Shown: positions 53,284 to 61,505, counted from the stretch's first letter. The stretch: 64,000 bases of DNA from Actinomycetota bacterium (GCA_018268675.1 JAFDWB010000084.1:124001-188000), one strand, 5' to 3'. Numbers and translations: made by a program. The notes: a model not told the origin generated them from the sequence alone.

Positions 53284-54215
53284 TGCGCTGGGGGACCTAT
53301 CGCTCCCCGGCGGACGACACCGAGCGGGTCGGCCTGCTGGTCGACGGCCGGCTGCATGGACTCGGCGCCGGCCGGGCGCTAGTCGATCTGATCGCGGGCG
53401 GGCCCGGGCCGCTCGAGGAGGCGGCGGCGGAGGCCCGATCGGCGCCGGCCGAGGTGGTCGAGCCGACCTCGGTCGAGCTCCTGGCGCCGATCCCGCGGCC
53501 GCCTTCGGTCCGCGACTTCATGGCCTTCGAGAACCACTACGTCGACACGCGACGGGCGCTCGACCTCGAGGTCGAGCCGGTGTTCTACGAGCAGCCCTGC
53601 TTCTACTTCTCCAATCCGGCCGCGATCGTCGGGCCGCGCACCGACGTGCGCTCGGCGCCGGGCACCGCGCAGTTCGACTTCGAGCTCGAGATCGGCGTCG
53701 TGATCGGACGGCCCGGGTCGGACCTCGCGCTCGCCGAGGCGGAGCCTCACATCGCCGGCTACACGATCCTCTGCGACTGGAGCGCCCGCGACCTGCAGGC
53801 CAAGGAGGGCCCCTTCGGGACCGGCCCGGCGAAGGGCAAGGACACGGCGACCAGCCTCGGCCCGTGGCTGGTCACTCCGGAGGAGCTCGAGCCCTTCCGG
53901 GCCGAGCGCGGCTTCGACCTCGCGATGACGGCGTCGGTCAACGGCGAGCCCTACAGCGCCGGCAAGTGGAGCTCGATCTACTGGACGATCCCGCAGCTGC
54001 TGGTCTTCGCCTCGCGCGGCACCGAACTGCGCAGCGGCGACGTGATCGGCACCGGCACTGTCGGCACCGGCTCGATCCTCGAGCTCTCCGCCGTCCACGG
54101 GGCCGAGCGTTACCCCTGGCTCGCCGCCGGCGACGAGGTCCGGCTCTCGGTCGCCCACCTGGGCGCGGTCGAGGCGACGGTCCTCCCCGCCGCCCCGCTC
54201 CGGCCGCTCGCCTAG
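53283..54215 (+). CDS. Fumarylacetoacetate-hydrolase family protein
   Basis: A 310-residue FAH-family enzyme: LAPIPRPPSVRDFMAFENHY, the metal-binding acidic motif FDFELEIGVVIGRPG (two glutamates), ILCDWSARDLQAKEGPFGTG (Asp ligand), and LLVFASRGTELRSGDVIGTG with TVGTG. Such enzymes hydrolyse C-C bonds or decarboxylate/isomerise ring-fission products of aromatic catabolism. ATG overlaps the cyclase stop by one base. The gene converges with the P450 gene, whose stop overlaps its own by four bases. Confidence 0.9.
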   Translation: MRWGTYRSPADDTERVGLLVDGRLHGLGAGRALVDLIAGGPGPLEEAAAEARSAPAEVVEPTSVELLAPIPRPPSVRDFMAFENHYVDTRRALDLEVEPVFYEQPCFYFSNPAAIVGPRTDVRSAPGTAQFDFELEIGVVIGRPGSDLALAEAEPHIAGYTILCDWSARDLQAKEGPFGTGPAKGKDTATSLGPWLVTPEELEPFRAERGFDLAMTASVNGEPYSAGKWSSIYWTIPQLLVFASRGTELRSGDVIGTGTVGTGSILELSAVHGAERYPWLAAGDEVRLSVAHLGAVEATVLPAAPLRPLA

Positions 54216-55393
54216 GAGACCGACACCGGCAGGCTCTTCAGCCCGCGCACGGTGTTGTTCAGTTGGCGCACCGGCTCCCCCTCGATCTCGATCGCGGTCA
54301 CCCGCTCGACCAGGGAGGCGAAGATCGCCTCGATCTCGAGGCGCGCGAGCGCCGCGCCGGCGCAGCGGTGCACCCCGAACCCGAGGCCGAGGTGGTCGAT
54401 CGGATTGCGGGCGACGTCGAAGACGTCGGCGTCGTCCCACTTGCGCTCGTCGCGGTTGGCCGACCCGTAGACGGCCAGGACCCGGTCGCCGGCGGGAACC
54501 GTCTGTCCTTCGATCTCCTGATCGTCGGTGGCGGTGCGGGCGAACATCTGGACCGGGCTGTCGTAGCGGAGGATCTCGTTGCCGAGGCTGCGGATCAGCG
54601 ACGGGTCGGCCTTCAGCACCTGCCACTGGTCGGGATGTTCGGCGAGCAGCTGGACGCCGGTGCCGATCGCGTTGATCGTCGTGTCCATGCCGGCGGCGAC
54701 GTAGCCGCCCATCAGCGGGATGCACGACTCGGGGTCGATCTCGCCGCGGTCGGCGGCTTCGTAGACGGCGAGGCCCATGCTGCCCGGCGCCAGCCGGTCG
54801 CGGGTGGCCACTTCGCCGACGTAGGCCCACATCTCGCCGATCTTCGGCATCGCCTCTGCGGTGCGGGGATTGTCCGGACCGAACCCGTCGAAGACCGCAT
54901 TGCCCCAGTCGAGGAGCTTCTCCCGTCCTTCGTCCGGCAGGCCGATCAGGTCGGCTACGACCGAAATCGGGAAGAAGGCAGCCAGGTCCTGGACGGCGTC
55001 GAAGTCGCCTCGCTCGACCAGCGTGGCGACGAGTGCGTCGGCCTGCGTCGAGATCTGCCCGGTCAGCTTGGCGATCGCGCCTGGGGACAAGCGCTCGCTC
55101 AGGACCTTTCGCAACTGCGTGTGGTGGGGCGGATCGGAAGCCACGATCGAGCCGGCGTTGGCCGCATTCATCGCCTCGTTCATTGCGACCCCCTTCTCGG
55201 AGGTAAACCGCTCCCAATCCCGCAGAACCTCCCGAACTCCCTGGAACCGCGTCACCGCCCAGGCCTGGTTCTTCTCCAGGTAGACCGCCGGGCCCGCGTC
55301 CCGTAATTCCCTATATCGCCCGTACGGGTCGCGGACGGAGTCGTCGCTAAACAGATCGACTTCCGACGACGGTCCAGTCGCGGTGATTGCCAT
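54212..55393 (-). CDS. Cytochrome P450
   Basis: A 393-residue soluble bacterial P450. The I-helix oxygen-binding motif is YVAAGMDTTINAIGTGVQLL (A-G-x-D-T). The K-helix ExxR is in LGNEILRYDSPVQMFARTAT. The haem motif is FGFGVHRCAGAALARLEIEA with the cysteine thiolate near residue 346. P450s hydroxylate or demethylate hydrophobic substrates using electrons from a ferredoxin, but no ferredoxin or reductase gene is adjacent. Its promoter box resembles those of the catabolic operon, so it may do the first oxidation or O-demethylation of the same compound. Confidence 0.95.
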   Translation of the reverse strand: MAITATGPSSEVDLFSDDSVRDPYGRYRELRDAGPAVYLEKNQAWAVTRFQGVREVLRDWERFTSEKGVAMNEAMNAANAGSIVASDPPHHTQLRKVLSERLSPGAIAKLTGQISTQADALVATLVERGDFDAVQDLAAFFPISVVADLIGLPDEGREKLLDWGNAVFDGFGPDNPRTAEAMPKIGEMWAYVGEVATRDRLAPGSMGLAVYEAADRGEIDPESCIPLMGGYVAAGMDTTINAIGTGVQLLAEHPDQWQVLKADPSLIRSLGNEILRYDSPVQMFARTATDDQEIEGQTVPAGDRVLAVYGSANRDERKWDDADVFDVARNPIDHLGLGFGVHRCAGAALARLEIEAIFASLVERVTAIEIEGEPVRQLNNTVRGLKSLPVSVS

Positions 55394-55444
55394 CTCTCCT
55401 CCTCTTCTTCGGCCGAGCGCCGACAGTGCGTTGAACCCAGACTA

Positions 55445-55472
55445 AGAATACAAGGTGCTCAGTTATATGCAA
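55445..55472 (-). promoter_or_regulatory. Promoter of the P450 gene
   Basis: On the minus strand TTGCAT (55472-55467), a 16-bp spacer and TATTCT (55450-55445) resemble a housekeeping promoter in an AT-rich patch about 50 bp before the P450 start. The -35 region TTGCATATAACTGA partly resembles those of the cyclase and transporter promoters. Confidence 0.5.
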
Positions 55473-55830
55473 ATGTCCTACATCGATCGTCAGGGCATAG
55501 GCGGCGGCCTTCCCCCGTGCAATTGTCGGATTTGTCACACAAGGGGGACCACTTTCACGATTTCTCCATCTCTTAGGTAGATGGGCCGACTCCACGACAT
55601 CGACGAATCAGGGGGCCAGTTCGCGTCCTCGCGCCCCTGTCAGGGCAGAAGGCAATGACCGAACCGAAGCATCGAGACCCCGACCACGGTCGGCCCGACC
55701 GGACCCCGCGCAAGCGCCTAAGCACGTTTGTAGCCATCCCGGCCGCGCCGAGATACCACCTCCTCATGCTCCTTCGCGCCGACCCGGACCTTGCCGTTCG
55801 CCCCGAACCCGAACGGCAAACCGGGAGGGC

Positions 55831-55860
55831 GGAGATCCCGCGCCCGGACGCGGGATCTCC
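55831..55860. terminator. 12-bp perfect GC-rich hairpin
   Basis: GGAGATCCCGCG (55831-55842) pairs exactly with 55849-55860 around a 6-base loop. It lies in the gene-free stretch ahead of the mobility genes. A terminator or an element end is possible; no gene ends nearby. Confidence 0.45.
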
Positions 55861-56151
55861 TCGTCCGGGCCGCGCCCGACTCTCTACCCCATCGGTTGCA
55901 CTGCTGATGACGACGGATCGCTCTCCATCGTCGTTCTCTCGCCACAGGGCTCGCACCGCACCGCCCTCGCTGCCCGCTATCGCCTCCGCGCTGGCTACAC
56001 GGCGCTTCTCCGGTCACCACGGCGCCACCGGCACGGCGACCTCCTGCCGCCGCGCGATCTGCGCCCCGGCACCCCACCGACATCATCATGCGACGAACAG
56101 CGCCGCGCCCACGGACACGCCGCCGACCACGCGGCCGGCGAAGGGGACGGG

Positions 56152-57780
56152 ATGGTGAGCGGCGCGAGGGCGGCGAGGCGCGGCCCTGCGCCCTCGCGGG
56201 CGAAGACGCCGGCGCTGTCGGACCTCGACCTGCGCATCCTCTCGCTGCTCTCCCGCCACCGGGTGATGACCCAGAGCCAGCTCGCGGCGGTCAGTCCCGA
56301 GACGCCGATCCGCACCCTGAGATATCGCTGCTCTCGACTCGCCCGACAGGGTCTGCTCGGCCGGACCCGTCCCTACCGCGAACGCGGCTCGGCGCCGAAT
56401 CATCTCTGGCCGACCCGCAAGGGAGAGGCGACCGCCTGCGGCGGACCACCGCCTCGGGGCGGCGAGCGGCGGGAGCCCAACCCGCTCTTCCTCGCCCACG
56501 CCGCCGGTCTCACCGAAGTCTGGGTGGCGCTGGAGACGACCCTGCCGGATGGCGCACGGCTCGCGCGGTTCGAGCGCGAGGCCGGCGCCCGCGAGCCGTT
56601 CACCGTTCCGGCGACCCGCCGGGAACGCGCCATCGCCCCCGACGCCCTCATCGAGATCGTCGATGCCGACGAGCAGCCGCTCCTCGCCTTCGTCGAGCTC
56701 GACATGGGGACGATGTCGCACCGGCGCCTGCGGCAGAAGGCATCGGGCTACGGCGACTACGCGAAGGCCGAGGCGTGGCGCGAGCGCCATGCCTTCTGCC
56801 CCGCCCTCCTCTTCATCACCACCACCGAGGCGCGCGCCCACTCGTTCCTCACCGCGATGCGCAAGGAGACCGGCAAGGACTCCTTTCTCCTCACCTGCGC
56901 CTGCGACCTGGCGCGGCGACTCGACCGGATCGCCGACCGACCTCGCTGGCTGCCAGATCCCGAGAAGGACCACGCCGTTGACCTGCTCACCGTCCTGCAC
57001 GAGGCGAGGCGGCCCTTTGACGAGGAGCGCGAGCGCGAGGAGGCAGAGCACCGGAAGGAAGAGGCGGAGCGTGAGCGGCTGGCGTCGGACCCCGAGGCGC
57101 TCCGCGAGCACCTGCGCCGCTGGTGGGGGAGCGAGCCACGGCTCAGCGATCTGGACGAGGCGAGCGCCGGCGCCCTCGCGATCACGCTCGGGCGCAAGGA
57201 TCCTATGGCGGAGCCGGAGCGCCGGGCGCTGCTCGCGCTCGGCGCGATGCTCGGGGACCCGCTCCGGCCGCTGTCGCCGGAAGAGGAGCCGACAGCGAGA
57301 CAGCGTCGCGCTTTCGCCGACCTCGCCGAGCATCACAGGGACGAGCAGCTCGCCCGGATCGCCAGCCTGGCCCTGCGCCACGGCGAGGGGCCGGCGCTCC
57401 GCCGGGTGCGGCAACAGGTCACGGCTGGAGACCTCCTACCTCACTCGGAGATCTCCTGGCTCGAGCAGAAGGCGGTCGATGACGAGCGCTCGCGCGAGGA
57501 GCAGGAGCGCCTCGCCTCCGCCTATCTCACCTGGCGCGAAGGGGAGGCGAGGCGGCTGGCCAAGGCCCAGGGGATCGTCGCCCGGCTCGGCTCCCGACCG
57601 GAGGACTTCCTCGACGATGTCGACCGTCGCTCGCTCCGGCTCTGCCGGCGGTGTGGGGAGATCGCCTACCCCGACCCGGGACGGGCGCGGGGCGAGCGCA
57701 GACGCCCTGACGTCGCCTTCCGCTGTCACTTCTGCGGCGCCACGGCCCTCGCCGAGATCGACAGCGAGGCCCGGCCGTGA
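56152..57780 (+). CDS. Replication-relaxation family protein of a mobile element
   Basis: A 542-residue protein. An N-terminal winged helix (ALSDLDLRILSLLSRHRVMT, QSQLAAVSPETPIRTLRYRC) precedes a nuclease-like region (GLTEVWVALETTLPDGARLA, PDALIEIVDADEQPLLAFVE, LDMGTMSHRRLRQKASGYGD). This matches the Replic_Relax family found on actinobacterial integrative and conjugative elements and plasmids, where it is thought to act in replication or transfer initiation. A charged helical region follows (about 290-470). The C-terminus has a CxxC...CxxC zinc-finger-like module (LCRRCGEIAYPD and FRCHFCGAT). It overlaps a small gene and is followed by the serine recombinase. Confidence 0.82.
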   Translation: MVSGARAARRGPAPSRAKTPALSDLDLRILSLLSRHRVMTQSQLAAVSPETPIRTLRYRCSRLARQGLLGRTRPYRERGSAPNHLWPTRKGEATACGGPPPRGGERREPNPLFLAHAAGLTEVWVALETTLPDGARLARFEREAGAREPFTVPATRRERAIAPDALIEIVDADEQPLLAFVELDMGTMSHRRLRQKASGYGDYAKAEAWRERHAFCPALLFITTTEARAHSFLTAMRKETGKDSFLLTCACDLARRLDRIADRPRWLPDPEKDHAVDLLTVLHEARRPFDEEREREEAEHRKEEAERERLASDPEALREHLRRWWGSEPRLSDLDEASAGALAITLGRKDPMAEPERRALLALGAMLGDPLRPLSPEEEPTARQRRAFADLAEHHRDEQLARIASLALRHGEGPALRRVRQQVTAGDLLPHSEISWLEQKAVDDERSREEQERLASAYLTWREGEARRLAKAQGIVARLGSRPEDFLDDVDRRSLRLCRRCGEIAYPDPGRARGERRRPDVAFRCHFCGATALAEIDSEARP

Positions 57781-58025
57781 TCTCGATGAGCGGCGGCGCG
57801 AGGTCGCGCCGGGCCGGTCACGAGCCCTTGAGATCCTCGGCTCCCCGAGCTAGACGTATGGATGCAGCCGCGCGGGCCCGGATGCCGGACGCGCGGCGAC
57901 GGAACGGACGAGAAGGAGGCGGAGATGGCGAAGAGGGCGGGCTGCATCCAGAGGTCGAGGCGTTCGCAGCCTGGTTCTGCGACTGGTGGCTACGACGCGG
58001 GAGGGGAGATGACGGAGGCGACTGA
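57777..58025 (+). CDS. Small protein between relaxase-like and recombinase genes, uncertain
   Basis: An 82-residue frame starting at a GTG that overlaps the stop of the replication-relaxation gene (GTGA) and ending 17 bp inside the serine recombinase. The first half is Arg/Ala-rich and may be untranslated. The C-terminal part (GGLHPEVEAFAAWFCDWWLR) looks like a real amphipathic helix. The close packing favours a real small gene, but no family is recognised. Confidence 0.4.
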   Translation: MISMSGGARSRRAGHEPLRSSAPRARRMDAAARARMPDARRRNGREGGGDGEEGGLHPEVEAFAAWFCDWWLRRGRGDDGGD

Positions 58026-59550
58026 GGCCCGGCGGCCCCGGGCCGCCGCATACGTGCGCGAGTCGACCGAGGAGCAGGGACAGGGCTTTTCACCCGACGC
58101 CCAGCGCGAGGCGATCCGCCGCTTCGCCGAGGAGAACGACCTCGACCTGGTCGCCGAGTATTCGGACTTCCACTCCGGCTGGAAGAAGGCCGACGCCCGG
58201 CCCCATTTCCAGCGGCTGATGGCCGACGCCGCCGAGCGACGCTTCGAGGTTGTCCTCGTCTACCACACCTCCCGATTCGCCCGGAACCAGGCCGAGTCGC
58301 GCCGCTACAAGCAGCTCCTGCGGGAGCGGCTCGGCATCCGGGTGGTCTCCGTCACCCAGCCGATGGGCGAGGACCCGACCGATCCCTCCGCCTTCCTCGC
58401 CGAGTCGATCCACGAGATGTTCGACGAGTACTACTCGGTCTCGCTCTCCTTCTGGACCCGCACCGGCCTGCGCGAGAAGGCGCGCCAGGGTCACCTCGTC
58501 GGCAATCTTCCCTGGGGATACTGTCGCGACCCGGACTCGGGCATCGCCGTCCGCGACCCGGAGCGGGCGCCGCTGGTGCGCGAGCTGTTCGAGCGCTATG
58601 CGACCGGGCAGGAGTCCGACCGATCGACGGCCGCCTGGCTGAACGCCAAGGGCGCCCGCACCAACCGCGGCCGGGCCTTCGGCAAGGACACCGTCCGCGA
58701 CATGCTGCTGAACTCCGCCTACTGCGGCTATATCGGCGGCCTACGGAGCAAGGACCGCTCGATCAGGGGGCTGCACGAGCCGCTCGTCTCCGAGGAGCTC
58801 TTCGACCGGGTCCAGGAGGTACGGTCCTGGCGGACCCGGGTGGTCAAGCCGGGTCGGCCGTCCGAGGATTACCTCCTGCGAAAGCTCCTTTACTGCGAGC
58901 GCTGCGGCGCGCGGATGCACGGCAACAGGGGATCCACCGGGAGGATCCGCCGCTACCACTGCTCGACGCGGCGCCACGGCGAGGGCTGCGATCAGCCTCT
59001 GGCCCACGCCGAGCCGCTGGAGGAGCAGATCGTCGACTGGCTGCGCGGCTTCCAGCCCGACGCCGAACTGCGGACCGTCGTCCTCGCCACGCTGCGAGAA
59101 GCGGCGGCGCAGGCAAATGGGGGCGCCTCCCGGCGGCGCGACCTCGACGGCCAACTGGAGCGACTGCGCGACCTCTACGTGATGGGCGACGTGACGAAGG
59201 ACGAATACACGCTGCGGCGGCAATCCCTGGAGGAAGAGCTCGAGCGGATCGGCCCGCCTCTCGATCCGCAACTCGACCGGGCAGAGGCGGTCCTCCGGGA
59301 CTTCTCCAAGTTCTGGGACGCCGAGCCCAAGGCCGCCGAGCGCCGCAAGCTGATCGCCTCGCTGTTCGACCGCGTATGGGAGGACGAAGGGAAAATCGTC
59401 GCCGTCAAACCGCGCGAGCCCTTCCTGCGCTACTTCAAGGCCTCCGAGGACCTGGCTCGGGCCGGGAGCACCGAGGCAGGTTTCAATAGCGGGAGCGACG
59501 GGACTCGAACCCGCGACCTCCGGCGTGACAGGAGCCCCAATGGATCGTAG
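58009..59550 (+). CDS. Large serine recombinase / site-specific integrase
   Basis: A 513-residue large serine recombinase. The resolvase domain (residues about 10-150) begins RAAAYVRESTEEQGQGFSPD with the catalytic serine in YVRES, followed by the SRFARNQAESRRYKQLL helix. The recombinase domain (about 185-290) has GNLPWGYCRDPDSG and AWLNAKGARTNRGRAFGKDT. The zinc-ribbon domain has LLYCERCGARMHG and CSTRRHGEGCDQ, then a coiled-coil-like helix (about 400-470). ATG at 58009 follows GAGGGGAG. The last ~20 residues (SGSDGTRTRDLRRDR) are translated from the tRNA-Asp 3' fragment, so the gene's end overlaps the right attachment site. It is the likely integrase of the 20-kb island. Confidence 0.9.
   Translation: MTEATEARRPRAAAYVRESTEEQGQGFSPDAQREAIRRFAEENDLDLVAEYSDFHSGWKKADARPHFQRLMADAAERRFEVVLVYHTSRFARNQAESRRYKQLLRERLGIRVVSVTQPMGEDPTDPSAFLAESIHEMFDEYYSVSLSFWTRTGLREKARQGHLVGNLPWGYCRDPDSGIAVRDPERAPLVRELFERYATGQESDRSTAAWLNAKGARTNRGRAFGKDTVRDMLLNSAYCGYIGGLRSKDRSIRGLHEPLVSEELFDRVQEVRSWRTRVVKPGRPSEDYLLRKLLYCERCGARMHGNRGSTGRIRRYHCSTRRHGEGCDQPLAHAEPLEEQIVDWLRGFQPDAELRTVVLATLREAAAQANGGASRRRDLDGQLERLRDLYVMGDVTKDEYTLRRQSLEEELERIGPPLDPQLDRAEAVLRDFSKFWDAEPKAAERRKLIASLFDRVWEDEGKIVAVKPREPFLRYFKASEDLARAGSTEAGFNSGSDGTRTRDLRRDRSPNGS
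59488..59531 (-). repeat. tRNA-Asp 3'-half fragment, candidate right attachment site
   Basis: On the minus strand this reads CTGTCAC (a tRNA-Asp anticodon loop, anticodon GTC), then the 3' anticodon stem, variable loop, T-arm and acceptor strand, ending CGCTCCCG. The 5' side of the anticodon stem does not pair and the 5' half is missing, so it is an attachment-site copy and not a tRNA gene. Bases 59488-59514 are identical to 39481-39507. Confidence 0.75.
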
Positions 59551-59568
59551 ATCCGCTTCCTGAAGCGG
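59542..59568. terminator. Tandem small hairpins after the serine recombinase
   Basis: GGATC-GTA-GATCC (59542-59554) is followed at once by CCGCTTC-CT-GAAGCGG (59553-59568) and a short T-run. It starts at the recombinase stop codon (59548-59550) and could terminate that transcript or be part of the integration site. Confidence 0.5.
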
Positions 59569-59731
59569 TTTGAGGATCGGCGAAGGACGGTTTCGATAGG
59601 CCCCGGTGAGCGAGCGATGTGCCCCACGTTGGGGCCCAGACGCCGCGCCGCATGAGGGACCCGGTGCAAGGCGGCCTCTGGTTGGCCAATTAGATGGAAC
59701 GGGTCCTTCCAGCCGACAGGAGGTAGTCCAG

Positions 59732-61042
59732 ATGCAGGCCGATCGAAACCACGAAGGCGAGAAAGGCTCACTGCAGGTCCGCGCCTACAAAGGCCGCCCC
59801 TTCTACGAAGCAAGGTGGCGCGACATCCACCGCACCCAACATCGTCGGCGCCTCGGCCGGGCCTGGGTGGAGCTCGACGAGGACGGGAAGTGGGTGCCGA
59901 GAAGAGGGCGAGCGCGGGACGGCTGCCTCGACCGCCGCCGCGCCTATCCACTGATGGCGCAGGTGATCGCCGAACATGAAGATCGCGTCCGCCGCGAAGT
60001 ACCCGAACGACGCGAGGCGCTCTTCGAGGACGCCGCGGAGGCCTGGCTCTCCCACCTGCGGACCGAGAGACGGGCGAAGCCCTCGACGCTGCGCAACTAC
60101 GGGATCCTCCTGGCGAGGCCAAGCGGCTCGCGCCGTCAGCGAGGGGCGCGGATCATGGGGACCTTCGGCGGTCGGCGTCTGTTCGGCATCGCCACCAAGG
60201 ACGTGCGCCAGTTCCTCTCACGGCTAGACCACGAGGACCTCTCGCCGCGCACGGTGAACATCCACCGTCAGGTCCTCCACGCGATCTTCGAGTACGCGCG
60301 GCGCGAAGAGACCTTCGGGCTGCCGGAGAACCCGGTGGCGAGAACGAGCAAGCGCCCGGAGGACGAGACCGGTCCGATCGAGACCTTCGAGCCGGACGAG
60401 ATCCGGGCGATCGCGGCGGCGGCGAGAGCGGGGCGACATCGTCGCCGCACCGGCTACCGGCACTCGGTCTACTCGCTCGACACCGAGCGGGAGTGGCAGC
60501 GGATCAACGACCAGGACGCATCGCTCTTCATCGTCGCGGCGATGACCGGGCTGCGCCTCGGCGAGCTGGGTGCACTGCGCTGGCGGGACGTGAATCTCGA
60601 CGCCAGGTTCCTGAACGTATCGCGGTCGATCTCGGCCGGAGAGGAGACGAGCACGAAGTCACGGCGCTCCCGGGTGGTGCCGCTGGCGACACAGGCGGTC
60701 GAGGAGCTCGAGCACCTACGCTCCCGCCTGCACTTCCTCGGTCGCGATGACCACGTGTTCTGCCGTCCCGATGGCGGCCCGCTCGATCGCACCGCGGTCC
60801 GCCGCCGCTTCGTCCGGGCTCAGGAGGCCGTGGGGCTGCGGGTCCGGAGGTTTCACGACCTGCGCCACACCTTCGGCAGTCTTGCGATCAGGCGCTTCGA
60901 CCTGGTCGCGGTGAAGGAGATGATGGGCCACTCGAAGCTGACGACGACCGAGCGCTACCTGCACTCGCGTCCGCGCCCCACCGACGCGGCGACCCTCACC
61001 GCGATCTTCTCCGAAGGAGAAGAGGAGCAGAAAGCGGCTTAG
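59732..61042 (+). CDS. Tyrosine recombinase / phage-type integrase
   Basis: A 436-residue integrase. Residues 1-60 form an arm-binding-like start (QVRAYKGRPFYEARWRDIHR). The core-binding SAM-like domain spans about 95-200 (FEDAAEAWLSHLRTERRAKP, LSPRTVNIHRQVLHAIFEYA). The catalytic domain (about 230-420) has arginine I in MTGLRLGELGALRWRDV, a lysine in STKSRRSRVVPLA, the HxxR box RRFHDLRHTFGSLAIR, GHSK and the nucleophile in TTERYLHSR, so all residues are present. ATG at 59732 follows AGGAGGT at 7 bp. It begins 200 bp from a tRNA-Asp fragment, the usual integrase/att arrangement. Confidence 0.93.
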   Translation: MQADRNHEGEKGSLQVRAYKGRPFYEARWRDIHRTQHRRRLGRAWVELDEDGKWVPRRGRARDGCLDRRRAYPLMAQVIAEHEDRVRREVPERREALFEDAAEAWLSHLRTERRAKPSTLRNYGILLARPSGSRRQRGARIMGTFGGRRLFGIATKDVRQFLSRLDHEDLSPRTVNIHRQVLHAIFEYARREETFGLPENPVARTSKRPEDETGPIETFEPDEIRAIAAAARAGRHRRRTGYRHSVYSLDTEREWQRINDQDASLFIVAAMTGLRLGELGALRWRDVNLDARFLNVSRSISAGEETSTKSRRSRVVPLATQAVEELEHLRSRLHFLGRDDHVFCRPDGGPLDRTAVRRRFVRAQEAVGLRVRRFHDLRHTFGSLAIRRFDLVAVKEMMGHSKLTTTERYLHSRPRPTDAATLTAIFSEGEEEQKAA

Positions 61043-61236
61043 TCGTCCTCGAAGAGGGAGGTCAGGTACTCGTCGAGGAGCGACCTCGGCGAGTACCAGA
61101 GCTTCCCGATCTTGCGCGCCGGGATCACTCCCCGCCGCATGTACTCGAGCGCGGTCGTGCGGCGGATGCGGAGGATCTCGGCGACCTCGTCGGGGGTGAG
61201 CAGTTCGTCACGGGTGAATCGGAGCGGGCCATGCAT
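61039..61236 (-). CDS. Excisionase-like helix-turn-helix protein
   Basis: A 65-residue MerR/BldC-like DNA-binding protein (DELLTPDEVAEILRIRRTTA, LEYMRRGVIPARKIGKLWYS), typical of excisionases and small phage-type regulators. The stop codons of this gene and the integrase overlap by four bases in convergent orientation, which is unusual: excisionase genes mostly precede and run with the integrase. It would bias the neighbouring tyrosine integrase towards excision. Confidence 0.85.
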   Translation of the reverse strand: MHGPLRFTRDELLTPDEVAEILRIRRTTALEYMRRGVIPARKIGKLWYSPRSLLDEYLTSLFEDD

Positions 61237-61242
61237 CAGGCC

Positions 61243-61505
61243 CTATCGACGATACGCCCGCCCACGCGGCCGCACGGCCAGCACGTCGATGACCTTCTCT
61301 TCGGTGTGGCGGTCGAAGATCACCGCCGCCACTCCCCCACTCGTAGGCGCCAGAGCCGCTCGGGACCCTGCAGCCGTTTGACGTCGCCGTCCGGAAGCTA
61401 GCCGATGGCGGCGGCGATCCTCTGCCGATCCTTGCGGCCCAGCCCGCGCAGCGACTTGATGGCGGCCGGCCGTACCTCGATCCGCCAGGCGCCGGGGTCA
61501 GCCAG
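61243..61505 (-). pseudogene. Inactivated RelE/ParE-family toxin
   Basis: The minus strand reads WRIEVRPAAIKSLRGLGRKD, RQRIAAAIG, then a TAG stop (61398-61400), LPDGDVKRLQGPERLWRLRV, a frame change after GEWR, and IFDRHTEEKVIDVLAVRPRG to a stop at 61243. Joined, this is a near full-length RelE/ParE-type ribonuclease toxin of about 85 residues. The in-frame stop and the frameshift indicate a dead gene. Its first codon (CTG at 61505) overlaps the end of the antitoxin-like frame, as in an intact operon. Confidence 0.75.

Larger units (their letters stand above)
55394..56151. other. 758-bp stretch without a convincing gene
   Basis: It holds the P450 promoter at 55445-55472 and a 12-bp hairpin at 55831-55860. 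Overlapping open frames on both strands (one from 55655 to 56158 on the plus strand) translate into Arg/Pro/Ser-rich, low-complexity sequence with no family features and are not called. It separates the catabolic genes from the mobility genes. Confidence 0.5.

Noticed and set aside
55655-56158. A 167-codon plus-strand frame
   Set aside because: Pro/Arg/Ser-rich without recognisable structure, overlaps a strong hairpin, and competing frames are open on the opposite strand.
59488-59575. Possible tRNA-Asp gene
   Set aside because: The anticodon loop and 3' half are perfect, but the 5' anticodon stem does not pair and the 5' half is missing, so it is an attachment-site copy.
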